From NCBI GenBank assembly GCA_965218865.1, contig CBDCME010000038.1, positions 6,963 through 70,962 on the forward strand: a stretch of 64,000 nt of DNA, given 5' to 3'. Source of the stretch: CBDCME01 sp965218865 (GTDB taxonomy: Bacteria; Pseudomonadota; Alphaproteobacteria; JAAXGF01). This document shows positions 9,527 through 18,668 of the stretch, one piece after another; positions within the stretch are counted from its first letter, which is position 1; every line of letters starts with the position of its first letter. Made by a program: the position numbers and the translations under genes. The notes beneath the pieces were generated by a model, which made no database searches, was not told the origin of the DNA, and saw only the letters and a program-made list of their open reading frames with translations.

Positions 9527-9827
9527 TCGCTAAGGTGGCGCCCAGACGGCCCTCGAAATTGCGCCGGACCTCGCGCGGATCCGCCAGGAATTCGACCCCG
9601 ATAATATCAGCTTTGCGCCATCGCGCGACAACGTCGAACTGACCGATCCGGTTGACACGGAGCTTGAATTTGGAGATGTCCTTCGGACTCCCATCGTTGA
9701 ATCGAATTCGGGCGCCTCTGGCCGAGATATCGAGGACCATGACATCGATCAGCGCGTCGGGATGCGCAACCACCCCCGTTAATAGCGTTCGAACCCGCTG
9801 AAAGCGGCGTTTTTCACGGAATCTCTT
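9516..9827 (-). pseudogene. PilZ-domain protein; last codons replaced by IS5 copy 1, no good start
   Basis: The minus-strand frame reads KRRFQRVRTLLTG, VMVLDISARGARIRF and DIIGVEFLADP, which are the RxxxR and D/NxSxxG blocks of PilZ domains that bind cyclic di-GMP. The frame is open upstream to a stop near 9925 without an ATG, GTG or TTG in front of the RxxxR block. The only start in frame, GTG at 9773, would lose that motif. A separate short frame further upstream begins MDTDMATNST and may be its displaced N-terminus. At the 3' end the IS5 insertion lies two codons before the original stop (GCG AAT TCT TGA rebuilt across 7954), so that insertion alone was nearly harmless. Confidence 0.6.
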
Positions 9828-10007
9828 TGATTTCGCGGCGCCGCGAGTCGTCTCTAGAGGTTGTTTCGGGCCTGAATCTCGGCGCCAGTGTCGAATTGGT
9901 AGCCATATCGGTATCCATCAGGGCAACTCTACCGAAAGTCCTCAGCGAACGTTATGACCTATAACAATTGTTTCTTAAAAAAACGATTTCGCCTTTTGGT
10001 AAAGGAT

Positions 10008-11463
10008 GGCAATGTCCCGGCTGATGTTGAAAAAGTGAGGTAGGCGTCATTCGCCCGTTAGGCTCTGGGTGTTGAATCCATCAAGGAGAACGACGCCATG
10101 ACCAAGACTACACGGAACAGCCGCCTTTCGAAACTGTTGGAGATCCCGCTTCCGCTGTTGCCGCCGGCCTTGCCGGAGGCTTTTGATGATCTGCGCATGA
10201 GCGTGGATCGCTTTTGCCTGTTGGCCGGGGTGGAGACCCTGGGCGAGATGCTGGACGAGGATAGCGAGGTGCTCTGCGGAGCGCGCCACGCCCGCACGGC
10301 CGAGCGGCAGGGCCATCGCTGGGGGACAACCCAGAGCGAGATTGCCTATCACGGGGGCAAGGTGAAGCTGACGCGCCCGCGGGTGCGCGATCTTGCGGGC
10401 AAGGAGATGAGCTTGCCGAGCTGGGAGTTGCTCTCGGACCCGGCGCTTTTGCAGTCCTGGGCGATGAACATCATGCTGCTTACGGTTTCGACCCGCAAGT
10501 ACGCGCGCGCCGTGCGCCTGCCCGGCGAGGCCAGCGGCGACTTGCCGGCACGCGCGGGCGATGCGACCTCGAAGTCCGCGGTCTCGCGGCGCTTCGTGGC
10601 CATGACGCGCAAGAAGCTGAAGGCCTTCCTGGCCAGCGACCTTTCGGATCTCGATCTCCTGGTCATCCAGATCGACGGGCTGCACGTCGGCGATCACGTG
10701 TTGCTGGCAGCTATTGGCATCGACGGCGCGGGCGAGAAGCATGTTCTAGGCCTGGCCGAAGGTGCCACGGAGAATGCCGCCACGGTGCAGGCGCTGCTCG
10801 ACAACCTGACCGCCCGCGGCCTCGACCCGGAAGTGCCCCGGCTCTTCATCGTCGACGGCGCCAAGGCGCTCTCCAAGGCGATCAAGCGGACCTTCGGGCC
10901 GGTGGCCGCCCTCCAGCGCTGCCAGGTCCACAAGGGCCGCAACATCATCGAGCGCCTCGACGAAAGCCTTCATGCCGGCGTCAAGAAGGCGCTCAGGCAA
11001 GCCTGGGACCAAGACGATGCCGAGAAAGCCGAACGCCTCATGAAGAACCTGGCGCGCCGCCTGGAGACCGAGGCCCCCGGCGTTTCGGCTTCCATCCTGG
11101 AGGGCCTGGATGAGATCCTCACCGTGATCCGCTTGGGCCTGCCGCCCAAGCTCAGGCGCTCCTTGGCCTGCACCAACGCCATCGAGAATGCCTTGGGAAC
11201 GGTCAGGATGGTGCAGCACAATGTCAAGCGCTGGCGCAACGCCGAGATGGCCTTGCGATGGACCGCCGCCGGCCTCCTGGAAGCCCAAAAGACCTCCGTC
11301 GCCTCAAGGCCTACCGGCAACTCCCCATCCTCAGAGCTGCCCTCGAGGATCACGTGAAAAAGGCAAAAGCGAAAAGCGCCATTGAAACCATCAAAGAGGC
11401 CGCCTGGCCTCGAAGCCCAACCATGCCTGCCTCGCCTTTTTCAACAGAGCATGGGACATCGCC
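10008..11463 (+). mobile_element. IS256-family element, copy B (1456 bp)
   Basis: The same ends as copy A are present (GGCAATGTCCC at 10008, complement of GGCGATGTCCC at 11463). It is 6 bp shorter because TGGAAC is missing in the leader. The flanks (TAAAGGAT on the left, CTTTTTAC on the right) do not match, unlike copies A and C, so this copy probably sits at a junction made by recombination between IS copies or by an IS-mediated deletion. Confidence 0.9.
10098..11357 (+). CDS. IS256-family transposase, copy B
   Basis: The 419-residue product is identical to that of copy A, with the same catalytic blocks and the same out-of-frame C-terminal tail. In this copy the TAG that ends the -1 frame in the other copies has become TGG (11406 region), so a frameshift product would run on for about 30 residues into flanking DNA. 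That change does not affect the 419-residue form. Confidence 0.9.
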   Translation: MTKTTRNSRLSKLLEIPLPLLPPALPEAFDDLRMSVDRFCLLAGVETLGEMLDEDSEVLCGARHARTAERQGHRWGTTQSEIAYHGGKVKLTRPRVRDLAGKEMSLPSWELLSDPALLQSWAMNIMLLTVSTRKYARAVRLPGEASGDLPARAGDATSKSAVSRRFVAMTRKKLKAFLASDLSDLDLLVIQIDGLHVGDHVLLAAIGIDGAGEKHVLGLAEGATENAATVQALLDNLTARGLDPEVPRLFIVDGAKALSKAIKRTFGPVAALQRCQVHKGRNIIERLDESLHAGVKKALRQAWDQDDAEKAERLMKNLARRLETEAPGVSASILEGLDEILTVIRLGLPPKLRRSLACTNAIENALGTVRMVQHNVKRWRNAEMALRWTAAGLLEAQKTSVASRPTGNSPSSELPSRIT

Positions 11464-11483
11464 CTTTTTACGTTCCATCTCTG

Positions 11484-12145
11484 TCAGTCACCCACCATCT
11501 TGATGATAAGCCGGTTAATGGCAAGCAATCCGATTGCGGCACAGAAAATAACTAGGAAGAAGACCTCATAGACGTTCAAGGGGATCAGAACGTTGTCAAT
11601 CGCGTTCTTTGCGTAGCCTCCTAGAAAACTCCCCAAACCGGTGGCGGAGATCCATACCCCGGTTGTAGTACCAGACTGCTGACGTTCTGCGTCAGTAAGA
11701 TGCCGCCGGAGGAGACAGCATAAAAAATGCTAAATCCCGCATCGCGCAGTGATTCCCTACAATCATAAAGCCTCCCTTGAAGGGCTAGAACAGGTGGCCA
11801 ATAAAAGCCATACCCCAGCGCCACGAAAGCAAGGCTAAAAGGGAGCAGGGATTCTATGTTCAAGGACAACAGTATGCACCCCAACACCAGGCATAGAGAC
11901 GCCAATAGGATAGAGATGGAGTATCGTTTTAAGTAAGAGGAGGCGTAGCCTCCTAAAAGGGGAAGTGCGGTCGCGATCCCTAGAAAAACACCATATGCTT
12001 CAGTGGCATCCGCCTCGCTATATTGATGCTCACCTGTGAGATACAAAGGAAATAAGCTTACCACTCCCCAGAAACAGAAATTTTGGAACAGAGCAGTAAT
12101 GCTTAACGTGTACATCCCTATAGGATGCTTTTGTCCTGATTCCAT
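11484..12145 (-). pseudogene. POT/PTR-family peptide transporter with an internal deletion
   Basis: Residues 1-165 from ATG 12145 are the N-terminal half of a proton-dependent oligopeptide transporter: MYTLSITALFQNFCFWGV, then ADATEAYGVFLGIATALPLL and LGYGFYWPPVLALQGRLY. Near 11690 the sequence jumps, in another frame, to ERQQSGTTTGVWISATGLGS and the final helix (VFFLVIFCAAIGLLAINRLI), ending at TGA 11484-11486. The middle of the protein, roughly helices 6 to 9, is missing. No transport function is possible. It lies 21 bp beyond IS256 copy B, which has no target duplication, so the deletion and the rearrangement may be linked. Confidence 0.75.
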
Positions 12146-12167
12146 AGGATCTCAGAAAAACTCCGGG

Positions 12168-12212
12168 GTTTTGGACAGGGGCGTTTTGGACAGGGGCGTT
12201 TTGGACAGTGGC
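12168..12212. repeat. Three tandem 15-bp units
   Basis: GTTTTGGACAGGGGC occurs at 12168-12182 and 12183-12197, with a third unit differing by one base (GTTTTGGACAGTGGC) at 12198-12212. It fills the gap between the membrane-protein gene ending at 12215 and the POT pseudogene start at 12145. Replication slippage is the simplest origin. Confidence 0.9.
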
Positions 12213-12214
12213 GT

Positions 12215-12688
12215 TTAGGCAGCGACGACGCCTCCGCCGATGATCTGACGTTTGACAAACCATAGTTGGAGCAAAGGCAAAATTACCCACTGCGCTACGG
12301 GAGAAACCCCGACTCCTATGACCGGTATCATGGGCATCAACTCACCATACTCCCACAGATTTAAGGGGCCGGTGGCAAGAAGCTCAAAAACAATTGTGAT
12401 TACCAAACCAATTGCAAGAAAAGCTACGACACCAGAACTATTCATCAAAATTATCCACATTCGTGATCGCGTGATCAGGCATGCACCAACAAATGCGACG
12501 AGCGAGATTACGACGTCTCCAAAAGTCGCCTTTGTACAGTGAAGAATTATTTCGTAAGGATGGAAATCAGCAGTTCCTGCAAACAACGGCATCTGCAGCA
12601 GTTCCCAAACAAAATTCAGCAGGAAGGCGAAAATCGAAATATGCAACTCTGGGGCATTGAGTATTCTGTTTGTGTTGATTGATGTCAT
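12215..12688 (-). CDS. Four-helix membrane protein of unknown function
   Basis: The 157-residue product has about four hydrophobic segments. Conserved-looking features are FLLNFVWELLQMPLF in helix 1, HCTKATFGDVVISLVAFVG in helix 2, LWEYGELMPMIPVIGVGVSP and QWVILPLLQLWF in helix 4. This resembles small uncharacterised bacterial inner-membrane proteins with a GD-containing second helix; I cannot name a function. The start ATG 12688 has no clear Shine-Dalgarno sequence. It is followed after 2 bp by the tandem repeats and then the POT pseudogene in the same direction, so the two may once have formed an operon. Base composition is more AT-rich than the neighbouring genes. Confidence 0.6.
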   Translation of the reverse strand: MTSINTNRILNAPELHISIFAFLLNFVWELLQMPLFAGTADFHPYEIILHCTKATFGDVVISLVAFVGACLITRSRMWIILMNSSGVVAFLAIGLVITIVFELLATGPLNLWEYGELMPMIPVIGVGVSPVAQWVILPLLQLWFVKRQIIGGGVVAA

Positions 12689-13103
12689 TGTCTGAATGCC
12701 TTTATCAGGTGCTACGGCGACGGTTGTACGTGGTGTAAGTGCCGCTACGTCGTTCGCGCGTCTGTACTACCGTCAATATTGGCTTCCAGAAGCACGCGAA
12801 GTGCTCGCCCCCGCCGCCGCCGAGATCGCAGAAGGCAATGACTGCTCTCCGGCGTCGTCGCGGCCCGGCAGCCGCTCTCGGACATCGCTTGACCGACCAT
12901 TGCCTACCAAATCACCTGAGAGGATGGCCGCAAGTCTACGGGGGGGTGTTCTCCGCCATGGGGCGAGTTTAGCGGCAGCTATTCAGCGAATCTAGGTGCA
13001 ATAACGAGAGGGGCCATATGACGGCTCTTGGCTAGCTCCTGCCGTCCGGAGCGGGTGCTGGCGACATGCCTCCCAGACCGGATATGGCACCGCTTTACGC
13101 TAC
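12689..13103. other. No recognisable gene
   Basis: Between the membrane-protein gene and IS630 copy 2 only short shadow frames are visible. I see no RNA gene, promoter-like palindrome or IS end here apart from the IS630 terminus. Confidence 0.5.
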
Positions 13104-13105
13104 TA

Positions 13106-14274
13106 ATACCAACCGCCCCAGAGTTTTACTCGCGCAAAGGTTTACACGCCAGGTTTTGTGTGATTCAAGGTTGTTGGCAACAAGGGAGTGTGTTCAATGC
13201 CAACGATTCCTTTGCGAAACGACTTTGATGCTGAAAGAGTCCGTGTTCTTGCGGCACGGAGCGATGATGGGAACCAGGCGCGACGGCTTTTGTCGATGGC
13301 GGCCATCTACGATGGGATGGATCGAGCGTGCGCGGCGGGTATTGGCGGCATGGATCGGCAGACGTTGCGGGACTGGGTTCACCGGTTCAACGCGGGAGGT
13401 CCGGCCGGTCTGATCGACCGCAAGCCGAACGGGGCGTTGCGTCGGTTGACGCCGTCGCAAATGGCGGCGCTTTCGCGGGCTATCGAGGCCGGTCCCGATC
13501 CCGAACGGGATGGGGTCGTGCGCTGGCGCTGCATCGATCTCAAGCAACTGATCCGAACGCGCTTCGGCGTGGACTATCACGAGCGGAGCGTCGGCAAGCT
13601 GCTGGCCGCGCTCGGGTTCTCGCATATTTCCGCGCGCCCGCGCCACGTCGGCCAGGATGCGCGGGCACAGGAGGAATTTAAAAAAAAGTTTTCCCGAACA
13701 CTTGGCGAAAATCGTAGCGGCACAGCCACCGGACACGCCCATCGAGGTTTGGTTTCAAGATGAAATGCGCGTCGGCCAGAAGAACAGCCTGGTGCGCCAG
13801 TGGGCCCCAAAGGGATCGCGCCCGCGCCAGGTCAAGGACCTACGGACCTCTTCGGCGTATCTCTTCGGCGCCATCTGCCCCGAGCGCGGTGAGGGCGCGG
13901 CGCTGGTCATGCCGCGCGCCAATACTGAAGCCATGGACCTGCATCTCGAGGAAATCAGCCGGGCCGTTGCCCCAAACGCCCATGCCGTCGTGCTGCTCGA
14001 CCAAGCCGCATGGCACACCACTGCCAAACTCGGCATCCCGGAGAACATCTCCCTCGTGCCTTTGCCACCCAAGTCCCCGGAGCTCAATCCCGCCGAAAAT
14101 GTCTGGCAATACCTCCGCCAGAACTGGCTCTCCAATCGTGTCTTCGACTCCTATGAAGCCATCGTCGAGGCCTCTTGCCAAGCCTGGAACAACCTGACCG
14201 ACCAACCTTGGAAGATCATGTCCATCGGCCTCAGAGCGTGGGATCGCACAAGTCAATGTTAAGGGCGGTTGGTA
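13106..14274 (+). mobile_element. IS630-family element, copy 2 (1169 bp)
   Basis: It has the same terminal repeats as copy 1 in the opposite orientation. The TA duplication is at 13104-13105 and 14275-14276. It lies next to an IS1380-type transposase fragment and so was probably inserted into older IS DNA. Confidence 0.95.
13197..14262 (+). CDS. IS630-family transposase, copy 2, joined at an A8 run
   Basis: The N-terminal frame starts at ATG 13197, preceded by GGGAGTG at 13186-13192. The C-terminal DDE frame ends at 14262, and the frames overlap at the eight-A run near 13678-13690, with the same +1 relation as in copy 1. The catalytic blocks WFQDEM, VLLDQAAWH and SPELNPAENVW are intact, so this copy looks as functional as copies 1 and 3. 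Confidence 0.85.
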
Positions 14275-14276
14275 TA

Positions 14277-14740
14277 AGACGAGGGGGTCGAAAAATTTCG
14301 TTGCCGGTGGAGATCGGAAAATCGGCGCGGAGGACGGAAACCCGTCAACCGGAGACGCGGCTTACCGAGCCCCTTCGACGACGGCCAGGTCCCTCTTAAG
14401 GCGTCGCCGCAATACCACCACCCGGCGCTGGCGGCTCCAACCCACCAAGCACAACGCCGCTTCCTTGCCCTGCCAGCCCTTGCCGGCATCGCGCCAACCG
14501 CTCTCGCCCATCGCCTTCTCGATCAGGCGCCGCACGTTGCCGGTCGCGCGGAGCTTGAACAGATAGGCCAATCCCTCTTGCTCCGCCCGGCTCATCACCG
14601 CCTCGGAGCCCCATGCCGCATCGCCCCGAACAAGCGTCGGCCAACGCCCCGGCCTGAGACGCTCCAGCAAGGACCACAGCGCCGGCATCGCGTGCTTCGG
14701 CGTGTGTTCGTTCCCCGCCGCAACCTCGACCTTAAGAACC
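14277..14740 (-). pseudogene. Fragment of an IS1380-family transposase
   Basis: From about codon 193 of the chimeric minus-strand frame that starts at 15318, the sequence turns into the DDE_Tnp_1/IS1380 pattern: VEVAAGNEHTPKHAMPALWS, TLVRGDAAWGSEAVM with an Asp, EGLAYLFKLRAT and LCLVGWSRQRRVVVLRR, ending at a stop near 14362. There is no N-terminus and no visible inverted repeat. The left end is cut by IS630 copy 2. It replaced the C-terminal part of the CHASE2 gene. Confidence 0.7.
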
Positions 14741-15358
14741 AAACGAAGCTCGGCCAACAAATGACCACTTGCGACGTTTGCATAAGCTGTTGCCGCTATT
14801 TCCACCCCGGTCAGGAAAACGCCGTCATCACGATCGAAGACCGTATGAAAATAATCCTTCTGTTGGGCACTATTAAATTCAAGTGCTCCGACGAATACAA
14901 CCTTCCCCTTTAAATCAATCTCGTTTTGAGAGTTATTGTTTTGCTTCAAGATATCAGTATACGCGTAATTATCGATCGTACCGGCGACGCCATAATAATT
15001 GATCGGATAAGAATCCTCTCCGGCATAAAGGTCGATGATCGCACGCAACCGGTCGGTTTCCTCTGACGCGTCCATGGAATCTAGAAACGAGCGCAGGCAA
15101 ACCGACATTTCTCGGTCATCAAAAAACTGGCGTCGCAGATCTTGTATCCAACAATTCAATTTTTCCGCTTTCGGGAACGAATCAAGACAGTTTTCAGGGA
15201 AGGTGAGGCCGTTGATCCCCCGAGACTTGACTTGGTCAAGGAACGTCTTGAACGCGGAATGAGCGTGGAACTGTAGCGTTACCGACGGCAAGGTCGGAAG
15301 GGGGTCCTTGCGGGCCATGGGCTTGAACGTCCAGAAATCATTGACCCGTGGTTCTTTA

Positions 15359-16924
15359 GTCGTCCGTGAAGAACCCTGATTTCAAGCTGAAGCGGCGATT
15401 GGGTTTGCGGTGGGGTGCGAGATGTCGCTGAGGAGCGCGGCCAGGATTTGGACAAACAAACGCCTCAGCCATTTGAGGACAAGGCGGTAGTTGTAGCCGG
15501 CGCCGGCGAGGATGGCGTTGATCTTGTCGCCGTCGCGGCCTTTGAGGAAGTTGCGCCCCAGCCTGCCATCGCTCTTGAGATGTCCGATCACGGCCTCGAC
15601 GGCGGAGCGCCGCCTGAGCTCCTTCTTGATCGTCGGCGTGATGCCGCGTTTCTGGCCTGATCTAAAGACGCGGTGTTTGTTGGGGTAATCGTGGCCCTGG
15701 TATCCCTTGTCGACATAGATGCGCTCGGCCGATATCCCCGTCCAGCGTTCCATCTCTTCGATCACCTGCCTCAAGGTGTGGCCATCATAGGGATTGCCGT
15801 GGAAGGCCTTGACGTGGGCGACGAACTGGCCGCCGGGGGGGCGGGAATTGGTCGCCGCCACGGAGACCTTGCAGCCGAACTCGTACGGCTTGTGCGCCTT
15901 CCCTTTGCCGATGCATTCGACCTCGGGCGCGTGGAGCGAATAGACCTTGGGCAAGGGGTCGCGCCGCTTCTGGGTCGACACCCGCTCGGCCAGCCACAAG
16001 GGGCGGCGGAAGGGATCCCGTAGGCTCTCCTCCTGGGCCGTCTTGCGGCGGATGTCGCGGACGGTGCGCCCGAGATAGGTCTTGAGCTTGCGCAGGGCCT
16101 TGTTGGCCCGCTTGTGCTGTTTGGCATGGCGGTAGCGGCCTTGCATGATCAACGCCCTCTTGCCCAGGCGGGTATAGGACTGACGCAGGGCAATGCCGTG
16201 CTCCCGTGCCAGTCGCACCAGCCGCTCGCGGGCTCGTTGCATCAGTTTGGCGTCGGTCGGAAAGGCAATCGCCTTCTCTTGTACGGTGGTGTCCACCGTC
16301 ACCCGCTCGAGGTCCTTCTCCCGCAGCGCCCCCACCCGGTGGGCCACGGCCAGGCTCTCCTGGAATACCTTCTCCAAACCTTCCGGCCCGATCCGGTCCC
16401 GCCACCGGGTCATCGACGAGCGCTCCATGGGCAGCTCATGCTGAAAGTACTCTTCGCCGCAGAAGCACTGGAAGTATGGGTCGTAGACCCAGCGCTCGCA
16501 GACCTCCTCATCCGAGAGATCGAACATATGCTTGAGGATGTGCAGCCCAACCATCAACCGCGTCGGGACCCCCGGCCGACCCTCCTCCGAATACAAGGCT
16601 TCATAGGTCTCGTCGAAGAAAGTCCACGCGATCCGGCCCCCCAACACCACCAACTCGTGGCGCAGGTTGATGATGTTTTCGAACCGCGAGCGGAACAGGT
16701 CCTCTATTCCCGATGACACCTTGCGCGATGGCTTCATCACAGTTCTCCAATCCCAATCGACGGGAGCAGAGAATCACGTTCCGCAACGGAAGGGAATCCC
16801 CAAAATCAATTATTTCAAATCACAAGCTTTTCAGGCCCAAAACCCGTTTTCTTGCAAATCCGATTACTTCGCCAAACCGAAAGAGCTACCAACATCAGCC
16901 GCTTACGCGTTCTTCACGGGCGAC
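15359..16924 (-). mobile_element. IS5-family element, copy 2 (1566 bp)
   Basis: It has the same ends and length as copy 1, in reverse orientation. The direct repeat TCTTTA is exact at 15353-15358 and 16925-16930. It is inserted inside the CHASE2 gene, and the flanks rejoin in frame. Confidence 0.95.
15382..16740 (-). CDS. IS5-family transposase, copy 2
   Basis: The 452-residue product differs from copy 1 by only three residues that I can see (EVCERW for ELCERW, TDAKL for TAAKL, RDPFRR for RDTFRR). All DDE blocks are intact. The near-identity of the two copies indicates recent transposition. Confidence 0.93.
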   Translation of the reverse strand: MMKPSRKVSSGIEDLFRSRFENIINLRHELVVLGGRIAWTFFDETYEALYSEEGRPGVPTRLMVGLHILKHMFDLSDEEVCERWVYDPYFQCFCGEEYFQHELPMERSSMTRWRDRIGPEGLEKVFQESLAVAHRVGALREKDLERVTVDTTVQEKAIAFPTDAKLMQRARERLVRLAREHGIALRQSYTRLGKRALIMQGRYRHAKQHKRANKALRKLKTYLGRTVRDIRRKTAQEESLRDPFRRPLWLAERVSTQKRRDPLPKVYSLHAPEVECIGKGKAHKPYEFGCKVSVAATNSRPPGGQFVAHVKAFHGNPYDGHTLRQVIEEMERWTGISAERIYVDKGYQGHDYPNKHRVFRSGQKRGITPTIKKELRRRSAVEAVIGHLKSDGRLGRNFLKGRDGDKINAILAGAGYNYRLVLKWLRRLFVQILAALLSDISHPTANPIAASA

Positions 16925-17819
16925 TCTTTAGGCAATGGAAATGGCGCGTATCCCGCGCTACCCGCGGCGATCTTGGGTGTCGGAAGGAACAATACCGTGA
17001 TATCCGCGCCAGATTCGTGTCTATCTTCGAGACTATGGACCAAGACGACCCGTCGTGCGCATTTGATGGCCACGCCGAGGACCTCATCATCGTCGGGAGG
17101 CTGCCGTGTTTTCCCACTCTCTTCGTGGATCACCTGCTCCCATTCTTCGACCGTCAGCGGTTGGGAAAGCCATTTCAAGGATCCCCGCGCCTCGTGATCG
17201 CGTCTCTCGGCCGCGAAACGATTCGAGAGGTTGGCACACACGCGGTCCTGCTCGAGATAGTCACCATTCTCATGAAGTCGCGCCAGCTGGTCCTGTGTCT
17301 TGGCGTCCTCCGGATCGCCGTTTTCCGGAAAAAAACATCGAACACGATGACCGAAGCGCCCAATTCGACCAACCTATCGATGAGGCGTGCATGAACGATG
17401 CGCGGCCAGTATTTCACATTATCGGGCACGTCGAGTGCGTCCGCCGACCCCTTATCGATCCTCACGATCGCGACGTCCGATGGCGCTTCGATCGGTCCAC
17501 GAATTCGAAACATCGTGTGAAGACCGACGCTACGTTCAAGCGCCGAACCCCATGGTGATTGGGCAAGAACGGCACCGATTACGCCCAGGGCCAAGCCAAA
17601 TATCAAGGCTCGGCAAACGCGCTTCGTCACGATGCTCTCACCCCTCAACGCGCCTCCCCCCTGGCATGTGCGTGCCCACCAATCGAATCCATCATCGGCG
17701 ACCTATCTAAATCCATCTTGTCTCCCACGCATTCGGTTTATCACCGGCCGACCCCCGCCCGAAACCGGGATTGGCGGAGGCCGGCGCCGGGTCTCGCAGG
17801 CGCTAGTCTTGGCCGCCAG

Positions 17820-18413
17820 TCAACGCGTCTTTCCGCCGGGAAAGAGGTCGTAAAACCGCTTCAGAAATCGTGATTTTGCTTCCCCCGGCGGCATCGGCGC
17901 GAGGTCGATCCCCTCGGTTCCCGGCCCCTGGCCGAAGAAACGCCGGGCTTCCTGGCCGCTGAATCCGGCGAGCCGCCGGGCCTCGACATGGGCCGCGGCC
18001 CGGTCGGCGCGCTTGACAAGCCTGGCCAGTTGCGGCGGCAGGATTGTCGGCAATTCGAAACGGATGTGGATGGCACTCTGAAGGCGCTCCTCGAAGGTCT
18101 TGTAATCGATACTCAGGACGGCCTTGAAGGGTGTGATGAGATCGCCGATCACGTATTCCGGCGCGTCGTGGAGCAATGCCGCGAGGCACCATTTACGGGG
18201 CGCCCTGGTGCGGTAGCGGCCGAAAAGCGTTTCCACCAGAAGCGAATGCTGGGCCACGGTGAAGGCCCAATCGCCGGAGGTTTGGCCGTTCCAGCGGGCG
18301 AGCCTCGACAAACCGTGGGCGATGTCCTCGATCTCGATGTCGAGCGGGGAGGGATCAAGGAGGTCGAGCCGACGTCCGCTCAACATTCGCTGCCAAGCGC
18401 GTGGCGCCGTCAT
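17820..18413 (-). CDS. HD-domain hydrolase (YfbR-like)
   Basis: The 197-residue product has the HD metal-binding pattern of the YfbR/5'-nucleotidase-like group. A first His lies in FTVAQHSLLVETL, the HD pair in ALLHDAPEYVIGDLITP, and a distal Asp in LVKRADRAAAHVEARRL. It is predicted to be a cytosolic metal-dependent phosphohydrolase; the substrate (a deoxynucleoside monophosphate in characterised relatives) is inferred, not shown. The frame is intact, unlike its neighbours oxyR and CHASE2. It is encoded convergent with nothing and followed by about 170 bp without a gene before the CHASE2 start. Confidence 0.8.
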   Translation of the reverse strand: MTAPRAWQRMLSGRRLDLLDPSPLDIEIEDIAHGLSRLARWNGQTSGDWAFTVAQHSLLVETLFGRYRTRAPRKWCLAALLHDAPEYVIGDLITPFKAVLSIDYKTFEERLQSAIHIRFELPTILPPQLARLVKRADRAAAHVEARRLAGFSGQEARRFFGQGPGTEGIDLAPMPPGEAKSRFLKRFYDLFPGGKTR

Positions 18414-18668
18414 CTTCCCCCCGCGTGCCTCCAGAATCTGTTATTTACGCGCCGATTCATCGCCCCCGATGACGCCTTCTCCGAGAGTGTGTCCGACAAG
18501 AACTCGGATTCGCCACCCGTTCCTTTTCCGATCGTCCGCCACTTGGACTGGCCTCCCCGCCGTGATCTCGGTTCCCCAAGATAAATTGGCCGTTCATGCC
18601 GCGTCAAACGCCCAGGCGCCACGGTCCTGCTCGCCATGAGATGATCGTGGCGACGGCGTTCGATGACT

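Larger units (their letters stand above)
14740..17648 (-). pseudogene. CHASE2-domain sensor protein, destroyed by a frameshift, IS5 and IS1380
   Basis: From GTG 17648 (or GTG 17630) the frame gives a membrane anchor (ALIFGLALGVIGAVLAQSPW), then SDVAIVRIDKGSADALDVPD and HARLIDRLVELGASVIVFDV, the start of a CHASE2 extracytoplasmic domain. Near 17325 one base is lost. The next frame continues NGDPEDAKTQDQLARLHENG and onward to IS5 copy 2. Excising the IS5 and one TCTTTA restores a continuous frame on the other side (PLPKEPRVNDFWTFKP), leading to ENCLDSFP, INYYGVAGTIDNYAYTDI and LKGKVVFVGALEFNS, then DGVFLTGVEIAATAYANVAS, the end of CHASE2. After that an IS1380 fragment begins, so the output domain (cyclase, kinase or other) is unknown. 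Confidence 0.75.

Noticed and set aside
12168..12212. CRISPR-like array
   Set aside because: Three directly abutting 15-bp units without spacers are a simple tandem repeat. No cas gene is present in the window.
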